A stretch of 12,478 bases of DNA from JAJBWD01 sp041821285 (lineage in GTDB: Bacteria > Bacillota > Clostridia > Clostridiales > Clostridiaceae). Within the stretch, counting starts at the first letter, position 1; each line of letters begins with the position of its first letter. The notes under the pieces were generated by a model. That model was given only the letters and a program-made list of their open reading frames with translations, had not been told where the DNA came from and did no database searches. Below are positions 1 through 5,087 of this stretch, piece after piece. The stretch is from NCBI GenBank assembly GCA_041821285.1, contig JBGUER010000091.1:1-12478 (forward strand). Reading direction: 5' to 3'. The position numbers and the translations under genes are program-made.

Positions 1-303
1 AAATCTCATTATATCTTTCTTTTCACCTTTGTATTTATAAAACAAAACATTACTAAAAAATATTGAAAAAATAAATATTACCCAAGATACTAAAAATATT
101 TCTAATGAAGTCTTCAAAAGATCTTTTGAAAATTCAAAATTAAATGAAGTAAATATTAATAAAGGAAGTGTAACATTTAATAATAAATCTGAAAGCCCTT
201 TATTTAAGTTACTATTTAAAATATTTTTCTTACTTGCAATAAAACCAACAATAATAATAATAAATAAAATAACGATTTGATTAATAACTACTAAATAATC
301 CAT
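1..303 (-). CDS. AEC-family (auxin efflux carrier-like) permease, N-terminal part, runs off left edge
   Basis: This is the first 101 codons of a minus-strand membrane protein whose remainder lies beyond the left edge. It starts at the ATG at 303-301, preceded by a good GGAGG ribosome binding site four bases upstream. The visible protein has a hydrophobic first helix (about residues 4-23), a short Lys/Asn-rich loop and a second segment reading LLLNVTLPLLIFTSF at about residues 40-54. A third hydrophobic helix follows at about 68-89. The pattern of a loop ending in 'GLSD' followed by LPLLIFTS is characteristic of the AEC / Mem_trans family, which exports or imports small organic acids such as malate. 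The substrate cannot be told from this fragment. It is divergent from the alcohol dehydrogenase gene with about 125 bases between the two starts, so the two could share a control region. Family assignment is fairly confident, function is not. Confidence 0.75.
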   Translation of the reverse strand, partial: MDYLVVINQIVILFIIIIVGFIASKKNILNSNLNKGLSDLLLNVTLPLLIFTSFNFEFSKDLLKTSLEIFLVSWVIFIFSIFFSNVLFYKYKGEKKDIMRF

Positions 304-387
304 ATTTCCTCCAAAATTATATCTATTTTCTTAAACTCATATAAAAGTATACAATAAAAAATATAATAATAAAACTAAATATATATA

Positions 388-408
388 TTTACAAAAATAT
401 ATTGTAAA
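388..408. promoter_or_regulatory. Dyad TTTACAA-N7-TTGTAAA, possible operator
   Basis: Two perfect 7-bp arms, TTTACAA at 388-394 and TTGTAAA at 402-408, are separated by seven A/T bases. The dyad sits 20 bases before the dehydrogenase start, where a repressor would interfere with transcription or early elongation. No regulator can be named. The arrangement is not the Rex consensus (TTGTTAA-N4-TTAACAA). The surroundings are extremely AT-rich, so chance is a real possibility. Confidence 0.25.
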
Positions 409-416
409 ATAATAAC

Positions 417-424
417 GAGGTGAT
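417..424 (+). promoter_or_regulatory. Ribosome binding site deciding the dehydrogenase start
   Basis: GAGGTGAT at 417-424 lies four bases before the ATG at 429. An in-frame GTG at 420 falls inside this ribosome binding site, so it is not the start. Confidence 0.8.
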
Positions 425-428
425 ATAT

Positions 429-1562
429 ATGAAAGAATTAAAATTAATGGGAAATTCAATAATAACAGGAGAAAATTCAATATACTATTTAGAAAAAATA
501 AAGGCTAAAAAAGCTTTTATTGTTACTGGCGGATCTTCCATGTTTAAAAACGGCACTATTGATAAAATTTCCAACATATTAGAGTCTATTAATTGCACCT
601 ATGAAATATTCTCTGGTGTTGAAAAAAATCCCGGAACTGATATAGTACTAAATGGTGTCAATAAAATGAATGAATTTAATCCCGAGGTTTTAATAGCAGT
701 TGGTGGTGGTTCTGCTATAGATGCAGCTAAAGTTATGTCATTATTTTATGAATACAAAGAACTTAATTTTGAAAACGCATTGGTTAACCTTCCAGAAACA
801 AGACATAAAATTGAACTTATAGCCATTCCTTCAACTTCCGGCACAGGAACTGAGGTTACCAAAGCTGCTGTTATTACTTATAAACATTTAAATAGAAAAG
901 TTGGGCTTAAATCAACTGCATTTATCCCAGATATAGCTATTTTAGATCCTTTAATAACTTTGTCTATGCCTAAAAACGTAGTAGCAGAAACAGGTATGGA
1001 TGCTATGACTCATTTAGTTGAAAGCTATATAAATAAAAATCTAGATATTTATACTGAAACCATTGCCAAAAGCTCTATAGAAGGTTTATTTGAATATCTT
1101 CCTATCTCTTATGCAAATGGTGACATAGCTAGCAGAGAACGAGTTCACGTATATCAATGCATTGCAGGAAGTGTTTTGTCTAATGTAGGTCTTGGAATGG
1201 CTCATGGTATATCTCACGCCTTCGGTGCAAGGTACAATGAAGGTCATGGTCTATTAAATGCTGTAGCCCTGCCATACGTGTTAAAATTTAACTCTAGGGA
1301 TTCAGAAGTGAAAAGAAGATTAGAAGAATTATCAACTAATATTGGAATGGATTTTATCCAAGCTATAATAAATATAAATAAAACTTTAAATATACCTAAT
1401 TGTTTTAAAGAATTAAATATACCCGAAAAAGATTTTCTAGAATATAATGATATTTTAGTTGATGCTTCAATGCTTGGTTCTACTATAAAAAATCCTGTAA
1501 AAATTTCAAAAGAAGAAATGAAAAATTTATTGAATATAATATATTATAATAAACAACAATAA
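429..1562 (+). CDS. Iron-containing (group III) alcohol dehydrogenase
   Basis: This encodes a cytoplasmic NAD(P)-dependent, Fe-dependent alcohol dehydrogenase of 377 residues, the usual size for the family that includes FucO, 1,3-propanediol dehydrogenase and clostridial butanol dehydrogenases. The dinucleotide-binding motif GGGSAID lies at residues 92-98, followed by the PSTSGTGTE loop near 134-142. The four metal ligands are recognisable as D191 and H195 in GMDAMTH, H263 in GISHAFGA and H273 in EGHGLLNA. The ATG at 429 is preferred over the in-frame GTG at 420 because GAGGTGAT lies just before it. The gene stands alone on the plus strand between a divergent permease and a convergent operon, so context does not reveal the substrate. 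It probably reduces an aldehyde to an alcohol during fermentation. 4-hydroxybutyrate dehydrogenase or a butanol dehydrogenase are alternatives I cannot separate by eye. Confidence 0.93.
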   Translation: MKELKLMGNSIITGENSIYYLEKIKAKKAFIVTGGSSMFKNGTIDKISNILESINCTYEIFSGVEKNPGTDIVLNGVNKMNEFNPEVLIAVGGGSAIDAAKVMSLFYEYKELNFENALVNLPETRHKIELIAIPSTSGTGTEVTKAAVITYKHLNRKVGLKSTAFIPDIAILDPLITLSMPKNVVAETGMDAMTHLVESYINKNLDIYTETIAKSSIEGLFEYLPISYANGDIASRERVHVYQCIAGSVLSNVGLGMAHGISHAFGARYNEGHGLLNAVALPYVLKFNSRDSEVKRRLEELSTNIGMDFIQAIININKTLNIPNCFKELNIPEKDFLEYNDILVDASMLGSTIKNPVKISKEEMKNLLNIIYYNKQQ

Positions 1563-1605
1563 AAGAATCTCTCCTTAATAATTAAAAATAAGGAGAGATT
1601 CTTTT
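1561..1605. terminator. Bidirectional intrinsic terminator between convergent genes
   Basis: A perfect 17-bp stem (1561-1577 with 1589-1605) encloses an 11-base A/T loop. The core of the stem is GAATCTCTCC/GGAGAGATTC, flanked by A4 and T4, so both strands carry a U-rich tail. On the plus strand CTTTTATATTTTT follows the hairpin. The stem contains the end of the dehydrogenase stop codon (1560-1562) and most of the stop codon of the hemolysin III gene (1604-1606). One hairpin therefore appears to terminate both convergent transcripts. Confidence 0.9.
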
Positions 1606-2245
1606 ATATTTTTAAAATATATAAAACAGAGAAAAAGTGACATATACTTCCTGCTACTACAAATAAATGCCAAATAGCATGGTTATAAGGTATTTTTTTT
1701 ACTAAATAAAATATAGCACCAATACTATAAGCTACTCCTCCTAAAATTAAGAACAAAACACCGTTTAATGGCATTAAATCTATTAAAGGTTTTATATCAA
1801 CAACAATAAGCCAGCCCATTATTATATAAATACTTGTTTCTAGATACTTATTTTTATTAAGCCACAATGTTTGAAAGCATATTCCTAGTATCAATCCACC
1901 CCATACTATTCCAAACATAACCCATCCATAATACGGTCTTAATACAGTTAAAACAAAGGGAGTATATGTTCCAGCGATTAAAATATAAATGGATGAATGG
2001 TCAAAAATTTGAAATACTCTTTTAGCCTTTTGGTTTGTTAAACTATGATAGAAAGTAGATGCTGAATACATAATTATTAATGATACACCAAATATAGTAA
2101 AGCTTACTATATGCCATGCATTTCCATGCAAACTAGAAAATACTATTAATAATACTAATGCAGCTATTGATAAACCCATACCAATTCCATGTGTTATGGC
2201 ATTCATTATTTCTTCACTTTTTTTATAATACTTAATCTGCTCCAT
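1604..2245 (-). CDS. Hemolysin III family (PAQR-like) membrane protein
   Basis: This encodes a 213-residue protein with seven predicted membrane helices and no signal peptide, the expected size for the bacterial hemolysin III / YqfA family, distant relatives of PAQR receptors. Family signatures are NAITHGIG (15-22), SASTFYHS (61-68), DHSSIYILIAGTYTP (82-96) and HAIWHLFVVAGSICHF (189-204). Metal-ligand candidates are H67, D82, H189 and H193, matching the zinc-dependent hydrolase-like site of PAQR proteins. The name reflects an early report of haemolysis, and the cellular role is not settled; links to membrane homeostasis are proposed for the family. It is the last gene of the degV-padR-hlyIII unit. 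Its ribosome binding site TAGGAGGT overlaps the padR stop codon, so the two are probably translationally coupled. It ends inside the terminator hairpin. Confidence 0.92.
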   Translation of the reverse strand: MEQIKYYKKSEEIMNAITHGIGMGLSIAALVLLIVFSSLHGNAWHIVSFTIFGVSLIIMYSASTFYHSLTNQKAKRVFQIFDHSSIYILIAGTYTPFVLTVLRPYYGWVMFGIVWGGLILGICFQTLWLNKNKYLETSIYIIMGWLIVVDIKPLIDLMPLNGVLFLILGGVAYSIGAIFYLVKKIPYNHAIWHLFVVAGSICHFFSVLYILKI

Positions 2246-2253
2246 ATTACCTC

Positions 2254-2697
2254 CTAATTGCCATATAAATCTTCGCGAACTATTTCAAACACTTTAAGTG
2301 CTTCATCTATTCTATTCTTCAATAAAACTTTTTTGTTATTATACTCTTCCATACCATTTTCTGTTATAGTATATATCTTAGATATCTTTTTCTTTCCCTC
2401 ATTCCATTCGCCTTTTATCAAGTCTTGTTTTTCAAATCTTTTTAAAATGGGATATATTCCTCCTGTACTAGGCAACCACATTCCTTGTGTTTTTTCTCCA
2501 ATTTTATGAGAAATATCATTTCCATTTGTCGCACCTTCTGTTAAAACATGAAGAACATAAATTGGGAGCAATCCCTTTGTAAAAACTTGACCTACTGCTT
2601 CCCTCTCTGTTTCTACTTTCTTAAGCTCTAAAAGTTGTTTTTTATATTCTTCATATATTTTTTTTTCTTCTTCTCGAGTTCCCACTTCTATATTCAT
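2254..2697 (-). CDS. PadR-family transcriptional regulator
   Basis: This encodes a 147-residue DNA-binding protein. After a charged N-terminal helix (1-35) comes a PadR winged helix-turn-helix at about 40-115. It is recognisable by GLLPIYVLHVLTEGATNGNDI, written here as two parts: GLLPIYVLHVL and TEGATNGNDISHKIG. The central WLPSTGGIYPILKRFEKQDLI follows, again typical, with the S-x-G-x-IYP-x-L core and the wing ending in YTITENG. A basic C-terminal helix probably mediates dimer contacts. PadR regulators usually repress adjacent or self-encoding operons in response to small ligands or membrane-active compounds. Only one base separates its ATG from the degV stop codon and its own SD is weak (GACGAG), so it is probably translated by coupling to degV. 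It is the best candidate to bind the three dyads at 3590-3636 and repress its own operon; that is inference. Confidence 0.9.
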   Translation of the reverse strand: MNIEVGTREEEKKIYEEYKKQLLELKKVETEREAVGQVFTKGLLPIYVLHVLTEGATNGNDISHKIGEKTQGMWLPSTGGIYPILKRFEKQDLIKGEWNEGKKKISKIYTITENGMEEYNNKKVLLKNRIDEALKVFEIVREDLYGN

Positions 2698-2698
2698 A

Positions 2699-3556
2699 TT
2701 AAATCGTCTCGTCTTCTACTAAAACTAAGCCTACTAAACCAGGTCCACTATGGACTCCAGAAACGGGACTTATATTTCCTCCTAAAATTACTTTCGTTAT
2801 ATTTGGTAATTGTTCTATTTCTTTTCCTATTTTATCTGTTTCTTCTTTTGCATCTCCACTCATTAAATAAGCTATATATTTTTTATCATTTGATATTTCC
2901 TTAGATAACTTTATTAAAACATTTAATGATTTTTTTCTTCCTCGAACCTTAGCATATGTGTAATATTTTCCATCTTCATTGGAAGGACTTATTATTGGTT
3001 TTATATCTAGCAGTTCTGCAATAGTACCGGCAACCTTACCGATCCTTCCACCCTTTTTTAGATATTCTAAAGTTCCTACTACAAAATACAATTTTATCTT
3101 CTTTTTATAACTATCTAAGGAATTTATAATTTCTTCAAAACTTTTACCTTCTTCAATTAACCTAGCGCAATAAATAGCAAAAGCACCTTCGCCCATTGAT
3201 ATAGATTTAGAATCATAAACAAAAGATTTAATCTTATTATGACTTTCACTAACTACTTTTATGCCATTATATATTCCTGACAAACCACTAGACAAAGTTA
3301 TTGCTATAACATGAGTGTATCCTTCATTTTCTAAATTTTCATAAAGTTTATCCATATCATTCATAGATGGAAGTGAAGATTTAGGCATTTCTTTAGATAA
3401 ATTTCTATATACATACTCAGCAGTTATATCTACCCCGTCTTTATATTCCCTGTCCTTATATATTATTCTAAAAGGTAAAACTCTTATATTATACTTATCA
3501 ATACTGTCCTTTGACAAATCAGCTGCAGTATCTGTTATTATTGCTATTTTTTCCAT
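2699..3556 (-). CDS. DegV-family (FakB-like) fatty-acid-binding protein
   Basis: This encodes a cytoplasmic protein of 285 residues, the normal DegV length. It opens with IAIITDTAADLSKD (4-17), the standard DegV start. It then has SSLPSMND (60-67) and TLSSGLSG (87-94), the two polar loops that grip the fatty-acid carboxylate in FakB structures. KKGGRIGKVAG and a C-terminal VHSGPGLVG also match. FakB proteins present exogenous fatty acids to the kinase FakA for entry into phospholipid synthesis; FakA itself is not in the window. The ATG at 3556 is preceded by GGGAGG at a 7-base spacing. It is the first gene of a minus-strand unit with padR and hlyIII. The promoter and a triple operator lie just upstream, which suggests repression by PadR. 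Clostridia often carry several DegV paralogues, so this one need not be the main FakB. Confidence 0.93.
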   Translation of the reverse strand: MEKIAIITDTAADLSKDSIDKYNIRVLPFRIIYKDREYKDGVDITAEYVYRNLSKEMPKSSLPSMNDMDKLYENLENEGYTHVIAITLSSGLSGIYNGIKVVSESHNKIKSFVYDSKSISMGEGAFAIYCARLIEEGKSFEEIINSLDSYKKKIKLYFVVGTLEYLKKGGRIGKVAGTIAELLDIKPIISPSNEDGKYYTYAKVRGRKKSLNVLIKLSKEISNDKKYIAYLMSGDAKEETDKIGKEIEQLPNITKVILGGNISPVSGVHSGPGLVGLVLVEDETI

Positions 3557-3585
3557 TCATATTCCTCCCTGGATTTTATACTCTT

Positions 3586-3613
3586 ATTATATCACTATTG
3601 ATAATATTATCAA
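3586..3613 (-). promoter_or_regulatory. Promoter of the degV-padR-hlyIII operon
   Basis: Reading the minus strand, TTGATA (3613-3608) and TATAAT (3591-3586) are 16 bases apart, a good housekeeping sigma-factor promoter. The expected start is near 3579, about 23 bases before the degV ATG. Both hexamers overlap copies of the TATCAATAGTGATA dyad. Confidence 0.75.
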
Positions 3614-3636
3614 TAGTGATATTATCAATAGTGATA
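3590..3636. promoter_or_regulatory. Three copies of a 14-bp dyad: probable operator array
   Basis: The 14-mer TATCAATAGTGATA, with 5-bp arms TATCA/TGATA around a 4-base centre, occurs without any mismatch three times. It is inverted at 3590-3603 and direct at 3608-3621 and 3623-3636. The first two copies together form a perfect 34-base palindrome (3589-3622). Site 1 touches the -10 box and fills the spacer, site 2 covers the -35 box, and site 3 lies just upstream. This is the geometry of a repressor site with cooperative binding. PadR is the obvious local candidate, although the sequence differs from the ATGT-N8-ACAT boxes of some characterised PadR proteins. Confidence 0.75.
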
Positions 3637-3657
3637 TAATATTTATTATTATTCCCC

Positions 3658-3696
3658 AAAAAAAATAAATTTATTAATATTAATAAATTTATTTTT
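3658..3696 (-). terminator. AT-only hairpin with U-tract after the BusR-like gene
   Basis: A perfect 36-base palindrome made only of A and T (3661-3696) lies just beyond the end of the regulator gene. On the minus strand it ends in a run of eight T (3665-3658) before GGGG. Position and U-tract fit an intrinsic terminator, but the stem has no G-C pairs and would be weak. A cruciform or protein site is possible. Confidence 0.5.
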
Positions 3697-3709
3697 GCCA
3701 TATATGTTA

Positions 3710-4327
3710 TTATTGTTCATGTAAGAATTTCCATACTTTGATATAAACATCTGTATTTCCTATTACTACTATAACATCTCCTTGAGTAAATATGTACTTA
3801 GGTCCTGGGGATACTATAATATTTCCAGCTCTTTTATAACCTAATATAGTAGCTCCTGTATTTTGCCAAAATCTTATTTCATTAATATTTTTTCCCATGT
3901 AAACACAAGTTTCTAAAATGGATACCTCTATCAAAACAAATGGAGATATATTATTAAATCTTTCTATAAAATCTATTATCTTTTGAAAATTTTCTTCAAG
4001 TTCCAGATCAAGTTCTTTTTTCTTTTTTAATATAGATACAATATCATCTCTAGTAGAATTTATATATTCATTGTTTTTATACTTTTGAATAAATTTTTCT
4101 GCATTAGAAATGGACCTGACTTGTATGCCACTTCCTACATTAGAAATTACTACTTCCATTTCCTCAAGTAGCGCTATAGCTCTTCTTATTGTTTCCGGAG
4201 ATACATTATATATACCTGCTAAAGTAGACCTACCACTTATTTTATCTCTTGGTGAAATATCACCTTTAACTATTTTATTTGCTATATCTAAAGCAATTTT
4301 TCTATATTGGGCAACGCCTGTTTTCAT
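3710..4327 (-). CDS. GntR-type regulator with C-terminal RCK_C (TrkA-C) domain, BusR-like
   Basis: This encodes a 205-residue protein. Residues about 5-72 form a GntR winged helix, with the pattern SGRSTLAGIYNVSPETIRR and the wing GSGIQVRS. Residues about 75-130 are rich in Lys/Glu/Leu heptads and probably form a coiled coil. Residues about 135-205 form an RCK_C domain with NTGATILGYKRAGNIIVSPG and GDVIVVIGN. The same order is found in BusR of lactococci and streptococci, a c-di-AMP-dependent repressor of the BusAB osmolyte importer. I infer a c-di-AMP-sensing repressor of osmolyte or ion uptake, but no bus genes are nearby. The nearest ion-related gene is the antiporter beyond pflBA. The start is the ATG at 4327, with GGAGG four bases upstream; an in-frame TTG at 4339 overlaps that site and is not used. 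It has its own promoter, so it is probably transcribed alone. Confidence 0.85.
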   Translation of the reverse strand: MKTGVAQYRKIALDIANKIVKGDISPRDKISGRSTLAGIYNVSPETIRRAIALLEEMEVVISNVGSGIQVRSISNAEKFIQKYKNNEYINSTRDDIVSILKKKKELDLELEENFQKIIDFIERFNNISPFVLIEVSILETCVYMGKNINEIRFWQNTGATILGYKRAGNIIVSPGPKYIFTQGDVIVVIGNTDVYIKVWKFLHEQ

Positions 4328-4331
4328 ATTA

Positions 4332-4338
4332 ACCTCCA
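4332..4338 (-). promoter_or_regulatory. Ribosome binding site deciding the BusR-like start
   Basis: On the minus strand TGGAGGT (4338-4332) lies four bases before the ATG at 4327. The upstream in-frame TTG codon at 4339-4337 overlaps it, so the ATG is chosen. Confidence 0.8.
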
Positions 4339-4363
4339 AATATATACTCTTTCTTCCTCACTC

Positions 4364-4391
4364 ATTATAATGCATTTTTTTCATTTGTCAA
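4364..4391 (-). promoter_or_regulatory. Consensus promoter of the BusR-like gene
   Basis: The minus strand carries an exact TTGACA (4391-4386) and an exact TATAAT (4369-4364) separated by 16 bases. The predicted start is near 4357, about 30 bases before the ATG. It is the best match to the vegetative promoter consensus in the window and lies directly after pflA. Confidence 0.85.
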
Positions 4392-4411
4392 AATTAATAA
4401 GAAAGCTAGTT

Positions 4412-5077
4412 TTACTTAATCAAAGGTTTTATATCTTTTAATTTATATGGAATATTCATCTTTTCATATTTATAAACTCCTAGTGTATGATATGGAAGAA
4501 ATTCGATTTTATCTAAATTTTTAAATTCTAAAGCTTGTTTTTCTATTTTTTTTAAATGTATTTTATTATCTGTTAATGTAGGAACAACTACGTGCCGTAC
4601 CCAAACTCTTGAATTTGACTTTAAAAGCACCTGTTTAAATTTATTGAATTCATTCATAGAACAACCAGTTAATTTCTCATAATCTTCATTGTTGTCATGC
4701 TTTAAATCTAAAATAACAAGATCTGTATATTTTAGAATTTCTTCATAATCTCCATTTCCAACACCTGCTGTATCAATAGCAGTATGTAAACCATTTTTTT
4801 TACATAGCTTTAAAAATTTAATTAAAAATTCTTTTTGTAGCAAAGGCTCTCCACCTGATACCGTAACCCCTCCACCTGATACATTAAAATAATTTTTATA
4901 TTTTAATGCTTTTTCAATTAAATCTTCTGCAGATATTTCAAGACCTTCATTTTTATCCCAGGTATCTGGATTATGACAAAAGCTACATCTTAGATTACAC
5001 CCTTGAAAAAACACCACAAATCTTATCCCCGGTCCATCTACAAGGCCTAAAGTTTCTATAGAATGAATTCTACCCAT
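4412..5077 (-). CDS. pflA: Pyruvate formate-lyase activating enzyme (radical SAM)
   Basis: This encodes a 221-residue radical SAM enzyme that installs the glycyl radical on pyruvate formate-lyase. The [4Fe-4S] ligands are C27, C31 and C34 in CNLRCSFCHN, the CxxxCxxC motif. The SAM-binding GGE motif is SGGEP (74-78), and DTAG and LDLKH follow as in PflA proteins. The N-terminus (GRIHSIETLGLVDGPGIRF) is the standard PflA start. The ribosome binding site AAGGAGGG overlaps the pflB stop codon, indicating a two-gene operon with coupled translation. The protein ends at IPYKLKDIKPLIK. PflA of E. coli (246 residues) carries about 20 more residues, a terminal helix, beyond this point. No frameshift that would restore such a tail is visible, so the short end looks genuine. 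Confidence 0.95.
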   Translation of the reverse strand: MGRIHSIETLGLVDGPGIRFVVFFQGCNLRCSFCHNPDTWDKNEGLEISAEDLIEKALKYKNYFNVSGGGVTVSGGEPLLQKEFLIKFLKLCKKNGLHTAIDTAGVGNGDYEEILKYTDLVILDLKHDNNEDYEKLTGCSMNEFNKFKQVLLKSNSRVWVRHVVVPTLTDNKIHLKKIEKQALEFKNLDKIEFLPYHTLGVYKYEKMNIPYKLKDIKPLIK

Positions 5078-5087
5078 AATACCCTCC

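Noticed and set aside
388..408. Rex (NADH-sensing) operator in front of the alcohol dehydrogenase
   Set aside because: The arms are TTTACAA/TTGTAAA with seven bases between. Rex sites read TTGTTAA-N4-TTAACAA, so the orientation and spacing do not match.
2258..2904. Plus-strand open frames opposite padR and the end of degV
   Set aside because: Low-complexity Phe/Ser/Leu products with no SD, antisense to two recognised families.
3590..3636. Short CRISPR array
   Set aside because: The repeats are 14-base dyads in mixed orientation with spacers of only 1 to 4 bases, and they overlap a promoter; this is an operator pattern.
4110..4370. Plus-strand open frame of 86 codons opposite the BusR-like regulator
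   Set aside because: It is antisense to the winged-helix domain and has no ribosome binding site or homology that I can recognise.
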